Below are positions 6,772 through 14,350 of a DNA stretch of 14,350 bases, in pieces. The position numbers and the translations under genes are program-made. Source of the DNA: CAZQLE01 sp964593905 (GTDB taxonomy: Bacteria > Chloroflexota > Anaerolineae > Anaerolineales > Anaerolineaceae); the NCBI GenBank assembly GCA_964593905.1, contig CAZQLE010000094.1:1-14350 (forward strand), in the 5' to 3' direction. The notes below the pieces were generated by a model. It had not been told where the DNA came from and searched no databases. It saw only the letters and a program-made list of their open reading frames with translations. How positions within the stretch are numbered: the first letter of the stretch is position 1; every line of letters starts with the position of its first letter.

Positions 6772-8694
6772 GTGAAACTCTTTGTGCCTGGGCGAATTTG
6801 TTTACTGGGTGAACATTCAGACTGGGCCGGGGGATACCGTCGCTCCGACCCAAATATTGAAAAAGGTTTTGCCATTGCCTGTGGAACCAATCAGGGGGTT
6901 TACGCCGAGGTGGAGCCGCACCCATACGCCCTGACGCTCACCGCAACCACACCGGAAGGTGAGAAGATCGGTCCGGTTGAGATCGCCATGGACCCCGACA
7001 CCCTGCTGGCCGAAGCGCGCGCAGGCGGGTTTTGGAGTTACGCTGCCGGGGTGGCCTATCAGGCGGTCATACACCACCAGGTGGGCGGTTTATCGATCAA
7101 CAACTATCGCACAGACTTGCCCTTACAGAAAGGGCTTTCATCCAGCGCGGCCATCTGTGTTCTGGCGGCTCGCGCCTTTAACCGCATTTACAATCTCAAG
7201 CTCAGCGTGCGCGGCGAAATGGAACTGGCCTTTCGGGGTGAAACCACCACCGCTTCGCGCTGCGGCCGCATGGATCAGGTCTGCGCCTTTGGCGACCAGC
7301 CCGTATTAATGAGTTTTGACGGAGAGGAACTGGATACCCGTAAAATTAAAGTGGGGGCACCGGTGTATATGGTGGTGGTCGATTTAAACGCTCAGAAAGA
7401 CACCCGTGAAATTCTCTCAAGCCTCAACGATTGTTATCCCATTCCGCAAAATGAAATTCAACAGGGCGTTCACCAGTTATTGGGCCCCATCAATCGTGAT
7501 ACGGTTCATCAGGCCATCACCTATTTACAACAGGGTGACACCCAGTCATTGGGAAGCCTGATGACCCATGCCCAGGTGCAATTTGATCAACTCGCCGCGC
7601 CTGCCTGCCCACAAGAATTAACCGCCCCAGTTTTGCATCAAGTCTTAAATTACCGCCCCATTCAGAGCCATATCTGGGGCGGCAAAGGGGTTGGGTCGCA
7701 GGGTGATGGGTCGGCCCAGTTTGTCGCACGCAGCGAAGCAGACCAGGAAGCGGTCATCAGTATTCTGCAAAAAGATCTGGGAATGAACTCATTGCGGGTT
7801 AATTTATTGCCTACACGCAAAGTACGCAAAGCGGTCATCCCGGCCGCCGGGTATGGCACGCGTCTCTTCCCCGCCACCAAGGCCACCAAAAAAGAGCTTT
7901 TCCCCGTCATCGACCGCGACGGCATTGCCAAACCGGCCATCCTGATCATTGTGGAAGAAGCCATTCACGCCGGGATCGAAGAAGTCTGCATCATCGTTCA
8001 ACGGGAAGATCTACCCGCTTTTGAAGAGCTTTTCCATGCGCCGGTTTCGGATATGAATTACTGGAAACTTTCCCAGCGGTCGCAGGATTACGCCCGCCAA
8101 ATTTTGGAGATGGGCAAGCGCGTGACCTTTGCCGTTCAGGAGCGACAGGATGGCTTTGGACATGCTGTTTACTGTTCGAAAGCGTTTGTTGGCGGAGAAC
8201 CCTTCCTGTTGATGCTGGGAGACCATATTTACCGCTCGCGCAACTCAATGCCCTGCGCCGAACAATTAATCGAGGCCTATCAAGACCGGGAAGTCAGCGT
8301 GGTTGGCCTGCGCTCAACCCCGGCCGAAATCGTCAATCATTTTGGCGCTGTAAGCGGTGTCTGGATTGAAAATAACCGTCTGCTCAAAATTACCCAGTTT
8401 GCCGAAAAGCCCTCCGCCGCCTTTGCCCGCGAAAAACTGGTCGTCCCCGATCTGGCGCCGGATCATTTCTTGACCCTGTTTGGTCAATACGTCCTCAAGC
8501 CAGAAATCTTCGATATTCTCGATGCCCGAATCCGAACCGGCCAGCGTGAAGGCGGAGAATTCCAGCTAACCTCAGCGCTCGATCTTCTCCGACAAACCGA
8601 TGGGTTTAACGGCTGGCTGGTCGAAGGAGACCGTTTTGACATCGGTCTGCCCGATGCCTATCTCGATACGCTGGTAAACTTCCGCATGACATAA
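6772..8694 (+). CDS. Bifunctional GHMP sugar kinase / GalU-like sugar-1-phosphate nucleotidyltransferase
   Basis: A 640-residue cytoplasmic fusion. Residues 1 to about 345 are a galactokinase-like GHMP kinase: PGRICLLGEHSDW (6-18; Arg8, Glu14, His15, Asp17 as in galactokinase sugar sites), LPLQKGLSSSAA (116-127, phosphate loop), GRMDQ (165-169, likely catalytic Asp168) and a third motif GGKGVGSQGDGSA (303-315). After a linker of only a few residues, 352-640 are a nucleotidyltransferase: AVIPAAGYGTRLFPATKA (354-371), GFGHA (461-465), LGDH (482-485, metal Asp484), FAEKP (543-547) and RFDIG (621-625). The likely reaction is free sugar to sugar-1-phosphate to NDP-sugar, but substrate and nucleotide are not readable. 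GTG start with GGGAGG at 6759-6764, 7 nt upstream. It stands alone between its own promoter and terminator. Confidence 0.85.
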   Translation: MKLFVPGRICLLGEHSDWAGGYRRSDPNIEKGFAIACGTNQGVYAEVEPHPYALTLTATTPEGEKIGPVEIAMDPDTLLAEARAGGFWSYAAGVAYQAVIHHQVGGLSINNYRTDLPLQKGLSSSAAICVLAARAFNRIYNLKLSVRGEMELAFRGETTTASRCGRMDQVCAFGDQPVLMSFDGEELDTRKIKVGAPVYMVVVDLNAQKDTREILSSLNDCYPIPQNEIQQGVHQLLGPINRDTVHQAITYLQQGDTQSLGSLMTHAQVQFDQLAAPACPQELTAPVLHQVLNYRPIQSHIWGGKGVGSQGDGSAQFVARSEADQEAVISILQKDLGMNSLRVNLLPTRKVRKAVIPAAGYGTRLFPATKATKKELFPVIDRDGIAKPAILIIVEEAIHAGIEEVCIIVQREDLPAFEELFHAPVSDMNYWKLSQRSQDYARQILEMGKRVTFAVQERQDGFGHAVYCSKAFVGGEPFLLMLGDHIYRSRNSMPCAEQLIEAYQDREVSVVGLRSTPAEIVNHFGAVSGVWIENNRLLKITQFAEKPSAAFAREKLVVPDLAPDHFLTLFGQYVLKPEIFDILDARIRTGQREGGEFQLTSALDLLRQTDGFNGWLVEGDRFDIGLPDAYLDTLVNFRMT

Positions 8695-8725
8695 CAAAAA
8701 TATTACCCGCCCTGCCCGCCGGGAT

Positions 8726-8749
8726 AAAGCCTGCGTCTCAGGCTTTTTT
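8726..8749 (+). terminator. Intrinsic terminator of the kinase/nucleotidyltransferase gene
   Basis: The stem AAAGCCTG (8726-8733) / CAGGCTTT (8739-8746) has 8 perfect pairs, a 5-nt loop and a T tract to 8749. It lies 31 nt after the stop. An outer pairing CTGCCCG (8712-8718) / CGGGCAG (8762-8768) could enclose it. Confidence 0.85.
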
Positions 8750-8809
8750 CGGGGGGGCGGTCGGGCAGTTACATAAAAAAGATGTGTCATAAATCGGAAT
8801 TGAAATCAG

Positions 8810-8845
8810 AGAGCGGAATTTGCATAATCAAACTAATTCCGCTCT
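8810..8845 (+). repeat. Inverted repeat upstream of iorA
   Basis: Perfect 11-bp arms, AGAGCGGAATT (8810-8820) and AATTCCGCTCT (8835-8845), are separated by 14 nt. It lies 60 nt beyond the preceding terminator and about 95 nt before iorA. A following CTTTATATT is too weak to make this a convincing second terminator. An operator for iorAB is the alternative. Confidence 0.5.
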
Positions 8846-8861
8846 TTATATTGCAGCCCGA

Positions 8862-8890
8862 TTGTCCGGGTTTGGGCCAGATCTTTTAAA
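8862..8890 (+). promoter_or_regulatory. Candidate iorAB promoter
   Basis: TTGTCC (8862-8867) and TTTAAA (8885-8890) are 17 nt apart, each matching 4 of 6 consensus bases. This would start transcription near 8897 and leave a leader of about 44 nt. Spacing is ideal but the hexamers are mediocre. Confidence 0.4.
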
Positions 8891-8940
8891 GCCTGCCTCA
8901 AAAAAATGAGAGCACCCCTTTCTTCCAGGAGACCAGAAGA

Positions 8941-10818
8941 ATGAAACGATTATTATCTGGAAATGAAGCAATCGCTCGTGGCGCATGGGAAGCTGGCTGC
9001 GCGGTTGGTGCCGGATACCCCGGAACACCCAGCACCGAAATTCTCGAGACGTTTGGTCAATATCCGGCGGTCTTTGCCGAATGGGCGCCCAATGAGAAAG
9101 TGGCCCTGGATGCGGCCATTGGCGCCGCCTATGCCGGAAAACGGGCTCTGGCAACCATGAAGCATGTCGGCGTCAACGTGGCTGCCGATTCCCTCTTTTA
9201 TGCTGCCATGACCGGCATCGAGGCGGGGCTCATTCTGGTCTCGGCCGACGACCCCGCCATGCATTCTTCTCAAAACGAGCAGGATAATCGTCAATATGCC
9301 CGTTTTGCCCGCATTCCCTGCCTCGACCCGCGCGACAGCCAGAGCGCACACGACCTGACCATCGCCGGCTTTGATCTGAGCGAACAATTTGACACACCGG
9401 TCTTGCTGCGCCCCACCACCCGCATTTGTCACACCAGCGGGCCTGTTGAGGTGAGTGAACAGCGTCTTTCACACCCCGGCATCGAGCGTTACCCGCGCAA
9501 CACAGCCAAATATGTGATGATCCCGGCCCATGCCCGCAAACGCCACCCGGTGATTGAACAGCGCATCGCCGACCTGGCAGAATTTGCCGAGACCTTTCCC
9601 TATAACCAGATTGAATGGCGCGACACCGAACTGGGCATCATTACCGGCGGCATAGCCTATCAATATGCGCGCGAGGTTTTTCCTGCCGCCTCTGTGCTGC
9701 ATCTCGGCATGGTCTACCCCCTGCCGCGGCGATTAATCGCCGACTTTGCCAGCCGGGTTCAAAAATTAATTGTCCTCGAAGAGCTGGACCCCTTTATTGA
9801 AGATCAAATTCGACTGATGGGCATTCCGCTTTACCATCCGGCCCACTTCCCCGCGCTGCGAGAGCTATACCCAATCACCAAAACGATCTTCCCGATCTTT
9901 GGAGAACTGGACCCGGCGGTTGTGCGAACGGCTGGCGCAAAGGCCGGTTTGCTGGAAGCGCCGGCTGAGAAGAAGCGCACCGTCACGGTGCTGGGCGAAA
10001 CAGTTCTAGATCTACCCGTCCGCCCCCCCGTTCTGTGCCCGGGCTGCCCGCACCGCAGCACATTTTACATCCTGCATAAACTGGGTGTCCCGGTGAATGG
10101 CGATATCGGCTGCTATACCCTGGGGGTTGCCCCCCCGCTGACCACCATCGACACCTGCGGCTGCATGGGCGCCAGCATCGGCGTGGCACATGGGGCGGCC
10201 ATCGCCGGTGACAAAGAACGCCATATCGCCGTAATCGGCGATTCCACCTTTTTCCATACCGGTATTCAGGCTTTGATCGATGTCGTTTACAATCGTTCAA
10301 ACGTGATCACCATCATCATGGATAACCGTGTGACCGGCATGACCGGACACCAGGAAAACCCCGGCACCGGCTTTACACTGCAACGCAAAGAAACGGTGAC
10401 CGTGGAAATTGAACCATTGGTCCGCGCACTTGGCTATCAAAAGGTCAAAACGGTTCCAGGTTATGATGTGGAAACCATCGAGAAAACGCTCAAAGAGTGG
10501 GTCAAAGTGGATGAACCCGCGGTGTTGATCACCCGCGAAGAATGTGCCCTTTTGCCTTCTGCCCGGGCACACTGGATGCCGCTCGAAGTGACCGAGCGCT
10601 GCAACGGTTGCACCGTTTGCTTCCGCATCGGCTGCCCGGCAATTCTAAAATCAACAACCCTCGACCCCAAATATCACCGTCCATTGGCACAAATTGACCC
10701 AATGCTCTGCACCGGCTGCGAAATCTGCGCCCAGGTCTGTCCGCGAGATGCCATTCTTTTCCGAGAACAAATTCTTGCCCGCCGGGCCGAAGAAACTGAG
10801 GAGGCAAACCATGAATAA
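8941..10818 (+). CDS. iorA: Indolepyruvate ferredoxin oxidoreductase, alpha subunit
   Basis: Large subunit of the thiamine-diphosphate enzyme that oxidatively decarboxylates indolepyruvate and other aryl-pyruvates to acyl-CoA, reducing ferredoxin. The 625 residues run in the family order: N-terminal domain with LLSGNEAIARGAWEAG (4-19) and GYPGTPSTEI (25-34), middle domain, then the TPP domain with CPGCPHRS (366-373), GDIGCYTLG (387-395), GCMGASIGVAHG (407-418) and GDSTFFHTG (433-441) to MDNRVTGMTGH (460-470). A two-cluster ferredoxin domain closes it, with Cys554, 557, 560, 565 and Cys590, 593, 596, 600. The ATG has AGGAG at 8927-8931, 9 nt upstream. It overlaps iorB by 8 nt. Such enzymes are oxygen-sensitive, which agrees with anaerobic amino-acid catabolism. 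Confidence 0.95.
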   Translation: MKRLLSGNEAIARGAWEAGCAVGAGYPGTPSTEILETFGQYPAVFAEWAPNEKVALDAAIGAAYAGKRALATMKHVGVNVAADSLFYAAMTGIEAGLILVSADDPAMHSSQNEQDNRQYARFARIPCLDPRDSQSAHDLTIAGFDLSEQFDTPVLLRPTTRICHTSGPVEVSEQRLSHPGIERYPRNTAKYVMIPAHARKRHPVIEQRIADLAEFAETFPYNQIEWRDTELGIITGGIAYQYAREVFPAASVLHLGMVYPLPRRLIADFASRVQKLIVLEELDPFIEDQIRLMGIPLYHPAHFPALRELYPITKTIFPIFGELDPAVVRTAGAKAGLLEAPAEKKRTVTVLGETVLDLPVRPPVLCPGCPHRSTFYILHKLGVPVNGDIGCYTLGVAPPLTTIDTCGCMGASIGVAHGAAIAGDKERHIAVIGDSTFFHTGIQALIDVVYNRSNVITIIMDNRVTGMTGHQENPGTGFTLQRKETVTVEIEPLVRALGYQKVKTVPGYDVETIEKTLKEWVKVDEPAVLITREECALLPSARAHWMPLEVTERCNGCTVCFRIGCPAILKSTTLDPKYHRPLAQIDPMLCTGCEICAQVCPRDAILFREQILARRAEETEEANHE

Positions 10819-11431
10819 CAAGCTGCTGTCACTCCAGGGTTTTCCAACGGTTAATTTTCTTCTGGTGGGGGTTGGCGGGCAGGGCACCATTCTGGCCAGC
10901 AATATCCTGGCAGAGGTGGGGCTGCGCATCGGGTTTGATGTAAAGCAGGCCGAAGTGCACGGGATGTCGCAGCGCGGCGGGTCGGTTGTCTCCAATATGC
11001 GTTGGGCAAAACAGGTCTTTTCGCCCATCATCTCCAAAGGCGAGGCAGATATTCTCATCGCATTCGAGAAACTTGAAGCCGCCCGCTTCTCCGATTATCT
11101 GCGCCCTGAAGGGTTTATGTTCATCAATGATTACAGCATCGTTCCGGTAACCGTCAGCGCAGGCGACGCCATTTATCCCAGCGATGAAGCCTTGCATAAA
11201 AGTCTGGCAGCCATTACCCCGCGCACTTGCTGGGTGCCGGGTGTTGCGCTGGCCGAAGAGCTGGGGAACGCCAGAACGGCCAATATCATTCTGCTGGGCG
11301 CAGTCTCAGCCTGGATGGATATCGCACTGGAAGATTGGATGGGTGTTGTCGAGGCGCGGGTGCCCAAAAAGCATCTGGAGATCAACCAGAAGGCCTTTCT
11401 GCTTGGGCGGGAACGGGCATTAAACCAGTAA
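10811..11431 (+). CDS. iorB: Indolepyruvate ferredoxin oxidoreductase, beta subunit
   Basis: Small subunit (206 residues) of the IorAB complex, belonging to the gamma-type domain of 2-oxoacid:ferredoxin oxidoreductases. GVGGQGTILASNIL (20-33) and EVHGMSQRGGSVVSNMR (48-64) are the standard motifs. Start: ATG 10811 has AGGAGG at 10799-10804, 6 nt before it, and lies inside the last codons of iorA, indicating coupled translation. An in-frame extension to 10694 would overlap the iorA iron-sulfur domain by over 120 nt and is rejected. No convincing terminator follows in the 89 nt before the next gene. Confidence 0.95.
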   Translation: MNNKLLSLQGFPTVNFLLVGVGGQGTILASNILAEVGLRIGFDVKQAEVHGMSQRGGSVVSNMRWAKQVFSPIISKGEADILIAFEKLEAARFSDYLRPEGFMFINDYSIVPVTVSAGDAIYPSDEALHKSLAAITPRTCWVPGVALAEELGNARTANIILLGAVSAWMDIALEDWMGVVEARVPKKHLEINQKAFLLGRERALNQ

Positions 11432-11484
11432 ATAAATCGTCTGGGCGATCAGCACAACCTTACAATACTATCAGCCAGGGTTAG

Positions 11485-11513
11485 TTGGCAAAACCCTCGC
11501 GTTGGTTTACACT
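11485..11513 (+). promoter_or_regulatory. Promoter of the histidine kinase gene (leaderless arrangement)
   Basis: TTGGCA (11485-11490) and TACACT (11508-11513) are 17 nt apart. The -10 ends only 7 nt before ATG 11521, so transcription should begin at or beside the start codon. An alternative TTG start at 11485 would lie in the -35 itself. Confidence 0.6.
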
Positions 11514-11520
11514 ATTGATT

Positions 11521-12741
11521 ATGCACGAAGTTGAGCAACTGCGAACCCTTCGGCCTATCTGGTTGCATCGGGCATTGCAAAGCCTGGTCCGTGGAGCGGG
11601 TCTGCGTGAAGACTTTTCTACACAAATGGAAAGGTTTTATGACCTGTTGGAAAGATCGGTCGAGACCGGCAACCCGGCCTGGTTGGATTCGCTGTTGGCG
11701 CAATGGGCCGCCTCGCTGACCCAAACCGATCTTGAAGCCGGCTCAAGCAGCCTGACCTGTTTTATCAACGAACTGGTGCAGTTGAGCTATGCCACCATCT
11801 GCGAAACCCTTGATGAGACCTCTTCCATCCAACTGTATGGGTCTTTGCTCAATGTATTTTCGTATGCGTATGACCGCGCTGCACAATACGAAATTCAGGC
11901 CCGCATTGCTTATGTATCCAATGAATTGAACAAGGCCCAGCAAAACCTTGAGCGGTTGGATCGCAGCAAATCCGATTTTATCGCGGTTGCCGCACATGAA
12001 CTCAAGACGCCATTAACCCTGGTGGAAGGTTATACCGCCATGCTCGGCGAGACGATGAATGGCGACCCACGCGCATCGGCACACACCTATCTGGTCAAAG
12101 GAATTCATAATGGCACCCGCCGCTTGCAAATGATCATCGACGACATGATTGATGTGTCGCTGATTGATAACAACATGCTTAAGCTCAACTTTCAACCGGT
12201 GTGGATCAATCGGCTTCTGAGCGCCCTGTCGGGTGAGCTGGAGCCCATTTGCAGTGAACGATCCTTAAAACTGGAAATCGAGAATTTTCCGGGCGCCGCT
12301 GAAATGACCTTTGGCGATCCTGAGCGTTTGCTGCAACTATTACGCAATGTACTCACCAATGCGGTTAAATTCACGCCAGATGGTGGAAAAATCACGGTAA
12401 CGGGCAAGAAACTTCCCGGTTTTGTTGAAGTGGAAATCATCGATACCGGGATCGGCATTTCACCGGAAGACCAACCCTATATCTTTGAAAAATTCGGCCG
12501 GCTGGGGAACATATCGCTGCACTCCAGCGGCAAAACAAAATTCAAAGGCGGTGGTCCGGGCCTGGGGCTTCATATCGCGCGCGGCATTATCGAATCGCAT
12601 GGCGGCGCCATCTGGGTCGATTCACCCGGTTATGATGAAAACACCTGCCCCGGATCCATTTTTCACTTGCTGCTCCCGCAGCGATCAGAACCGCCTGACC
12701 AAAAAATGGCAAAATTGTTCAAACCCGTGGTCGAACGATAG
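11521..12741 (+). CDS. Soluble sensor histidine kinase (orphan)
   Basis: A 406-residue kinase with no membrane segment. Residues 1 to about 130 form a mainly helical region I do not recognise with confidence; it may be a globin-like sensor of the RsbR N-terminal kind. A coiled-coil-like stretch (about 131-150) leads to the dimerisation and phosphoacceptor helix, AAHELKTPL with His159. The ATPase domain has the N box (LLRNVLTNAVKFTP, 273-286), G1 DTGIGI (308-313), an F box IFEKFG (321-326) and G2 GGGPGLGL (343-350). Residues 343-345 include an extra glycine before the usual GxGLGL. No response regulator gene is adjacent, so its partner is unknown. ATG 11521 lacks a ribosome site and sits 7 nt after a -10 element. 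Confidence 0.9.
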   Translation: MHEVEQLRTLRPIWLHRALQSLVRGAGLREDFSTQMERFYDLLERSVETGNPAWLDSLLAQWAASLTQTDLEAGSSSLTCFINELVQLSYATICETLDETSSIQLYGSLLNVFSYAYDRAAQYEIQARIAYVSNELNKAQQNLERLDRSKSDFIAVAAHELKTPLTLVEGYTAMLGETMNGDPRASAHTYLVKGIHNGTRRLQMIIDDMIDVSLIDNNMLKLNFQPVWINRLLSALSGELEPICSERSLKLEIENFPGAAEMTFGDPERLLQLLRNVLTNAVKFTPDGGKITVTGKKLPGFVEVEIIDTGIGISPEDQPYIFEKFGRLGNISLHSSGKTKFKGGGPGLGLHIARGIIESHGGAIWVDSPGYDENTCPGSIFHLLLPQRSEPPDQKMAKLFKPVVER

Positions 12742-12769
12742 TTGCCTGTTTGCACAAATCGAGTAAAAT
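12742..12769 (+). promoter_or_regulatory. hflX promoter (leaderless arrangement)
   Basis: TTGCCT (12742-12747) begins immediately after the kinase stop codon. TAAAAT (12764-12769) follows after 16 nt and ends 8 nt before ATG 12778. The whole promoter is packed into the 36-nt gap between genes. Confidence 0.55.
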
Positions 12770-12777
12770 TCAATTCT

Positions 12778-14130
12778 ATGTCTAAGCGAATACCTGAACC
12801 AACACAACGCCCCAAAGAAAGAGCTTTTTTGGTTGGTGTTGATCTGCGCAGCGACCCGTCTCTATTAACCATGGAAGACAGTCTCGCTGAGTTAACCCGC
12901 CTGGCCGAAACAGCCGGGTTGGAAGTCGTCGGAGAGACCTACCAGCGTATGGAGCATCCGAATGTAGAAACCTATGTCGGTTCGGGTAAGGTTGAAGAAA
13001 TTCGCGCCCTGGCAGAAGAAATGCTGGCCGATGTCATCATCTTCGACAACGAACTTTCTCCCCGGCATCTGAGAGAACTGGAACAGCGTCTCCCCAAACT
13101 GCGCTTTTTGGATCGCACCGCCTTGATTCTCGATATTTTTGCCCAGCATGCCCATACCCGTGAAGGCGCTTTACAGGTGGAACTGGCGCAATATGAGTAT
13201 CGACTCCCGCGATTAACCCGCGCCTGGACCCATCTGGCCCGGCAGGCCGGCGGCGGCGGCGGACGATCGGGCAGCGTGGGCGGCGTAGGGCTGCGCGGCC
13301 CCGGCGAAACCCAGTTGGAAGTGGACCGCCGCGAGATTCGCAAACGAATCAGCACGCTGCGGGCAGAACTGGAGAAAGTGCGCGTACACCGCCAACGCTA
13401 CCGCTTGCAGCGCAAACGAACCCGTATTCCGGTCATCTCATTGGTCGGATATACCAATGCCGGAAAATCAACCCTGCTCAACACGCTTTCACGCGCCGGT
13501 GTTTTTGCGGCCGACCAGCTTTTTGCCACGTTAGACCCCACAACGCGGCGGGTAGAGCTTCCCGGTGATCACGTTACGCTCTTTACCGATACGGTCGGGT
13601 TTATTCAAAAATTGCCCACCCAGTTGGTGGCCGCCTTTCGCGCCACACTGGAAGAAATTAACGAAGCCGATTTATTATTACACGTGGTGGATATCTCGCA
13701 TCCCAACGCAGACGCGCAATATCGTTCGGTGCAACTAATTCTTGAAGAGATCAAAGCAGATCATATCCCGGTCATCACCGCGCTGAATAAAACAGACCGG
13801 CTGGCCGATCCGCAGGCCGCCCAAAACCTGATCGAAAGTTTGCCCAATGCTTATCTCATCTCTGCGCTCACAAAACAGGGGCTGCCTGAGCTTCTAAAAG
13901 CCATTGAAAGTCAGCTATACGAAACCATGCTGCCCGTTCGTTTACGAATCCCCTACCAGCAGGGCCAGATTATCGCTTTGTTCCATGACCAGGGTCAGGT
14001 TAGCCGCGTGGAACATGGCCGCGGCGGCGTGCAAATGGACGGGTTGATCCCCGGCCGTTTGTTCACCACTTTCCAACCGTTTTTCGTGCAAGACCAGCCC
14101 GAACCGGATGATGAAGAAAGCATCGATTGA
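12778..14130 (+). CDS. hflX: GTPase HflX
   Basis: Ribosome-associated GTPase that splits or rescues stalled 70S ribosomes under stress. The 450 residues show the HflX N-terminal domain (VGSGKVEEI at 67-75, FDNELSPRHLRELE at 89-102, GLRGPGETQLEVDRR at 171-185), then the G domain: G1 GYTNAGKST (224-232), G3 DTVGF (271-275), G4 NKTD (337-340) and G5 SAL (362-364). A C-terminal domain follows. A glycine-rich stretch (158-171) precedes the conserved GPGETQ block, as in relatives. ATG 12778 has no Shine-Dalgarno sequence but lies 8 nt after a TAAAAT box; an in-frame TTG at 12742 would sit in the promoter. A small membrane-protein gene follows 7 nt after its stop. Confidence 0.95.
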   Translation: MSKRIPEPTQRPKERAFLVGVDLRSDPSLLTMEDSLAELTRLAETAGLEVVGETYQRMEHPNVETYVGSGKVEEIRALAEEMLADVIIFDNELSPRHLRELEQRLPKLRFLDRTALILDIFAQHAHTREGALQVELAQYEYRLPRLTRAWTHLARQAGGGGGRSGSVGGVGLRGPGETQLEVDRREIRKRISTLRAELEKVRVHRQRYRLQRKRTRIPVISLVGYTNAGKSTLLNTLSRAGVFAADQLFATLDPTTRRVELPGDHVTLFTDTVGFIQKLPTQLVAAFRATLEEINEADLLLHVVDISHPNADAQYRSVQLILEEIKADHIPVITALNKTDRLADPQAAQNLIESLPNAYLISALTKQGLPELLKAIESQLYETMLPVRLRIPYQQGQIIALFHDQGQVSRVEHGRGGVQMDGLIPGRLFTTFQPFFVQDQPEPDDEESID

Positions 14131-14137
14131 GGTCAAT

Positions 14138-14347
14138 ATGTTGCAGTGGTTTTCAAATGCACTGGACTGGCTCTCAAATTTTCTCGCCCATCGCAAGGGG
14201 CTGTTGCCTTTAATCGCCATTGTGCTGATCATTTTCAATTTCGTTCTGACCGCCACTGGCAATTCATGGCTGGCCGAGACAAATTTCTTTCTTCACCTCG
14301 GGCTCATTCTGGCAATTTTGGGTTTCATGTTCGCCTGGGCGCTATAG
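14138..14347 (+). CDS. Small two-helix membrane protein, unknown function
   Basis: A 69-residue protein with an amphipathic N-terminus (MLQWFSNALDWLSNFLAHRKG), a membrane helix at about 22-41 and a second at about 51-69, ending almost at the membrane (FAWAL). Start: GAGGT at 14129-14133 lies 4 nt before ATG 14138 and overlaps the hflX stop codon, so translation is probably coupled to hflX. A longer form starting at 14108 would overlap hflX and lacks a ribosome site. I do not recognise a named family, and the function cannot be read from the sequence. Confidence 0.75.
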   Translation: MLQWFSNALDWLSNFLAHRKGLLPLIAIVLIIFNFVLTATGNSWLAETNFFLHLGLILAILGFMFAWAL

Positions 14348-14350
14348 GGT

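Noticed and set aside
10694..10810. Upstream extension of iorB
   Set aside because: It lies within the iorA ferredoxin domain in another frame; ATG 10811 with AGGAGG is far better.

Overview
The window looks like a piece of a draft or metagenome-assembled Chloroflexota genome, most likely class Anaerolineae. The main clues are a polyphosphate-type glucokinase, a membrane-anchored baseplate-J-like protein encoded just upstream of ruvX, a two-helix small protein after hflX, an IorAB pair, moderately high GC, and promoters placed so close to start codons that several messages should be leaderless. This is an inference from family resemblance; there is no rRNA here to settle it. A run of ten Ns at 4236-4245 is a scaffold gap and interrupts one gene.

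Layout. (1) 1-1228, plus: a near-consensus promoter drives sodA (Mn-type superoxide dismutase) and a 7Fe/8Fe-type ferredoxin, closed by a strong intrinsic terminator. (2) 1272-2726, plus: an aspartate ammonia-lyase of the Bacillus AspB type. Its 3' end overlaps the convergent gene by 42 bp, and its probable terminator lies inside that gene. (3) 6673 down to 2685, minus: a probable operon of baseplate-J-like membrane protein, ruvX, mltG (split by the gap) and ppgK, that is an envelope protein, a Holliday-junction/16S-maturation nuclease-fold protein, a peptidoglycan terminase and a glucokinase. (4) 6772-8694, plus: a monocistronic 640-residue fusion of a galactokinase-like GHMP sugar kinase and a GalU-like sugar-1-phosphate nucleotidyltransferase, with its own promoter and terminator. 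(5) 8941-11431, plus: iorA and iorB, overlapping by 8 nt, the oxygen-sensitive indolepyruvate:ferredoxin oxidoreductase. (6) 11521-12741: an orphan soluble histidine kinase. (7) 12778-14347: hflX and a small two-helix membrane protein.

How they fit together. Aspartase (fumarate plus ammonia), IorAB (oxidation of aryl-pyruvates made by transamination) and the ferredoxin suit an amino-acid-using, ferredoxin-based anaerobic or microaerobic metabolism, with superoxide dismutase as oxygen defence. PPGK and the kinase/pyrophosphorylase fusion point to polyphosphate-based glucose phosphorylation and one-polypeptide conversion of a free sugar to an NDP-sugar. Most genes are housekeeping. The most unusual items are the bifunctional sugar-activation fusion, the baseplate-J-like membrane protein in the ruvX-mltG operon, and the repeated leaderless promoter architecture.
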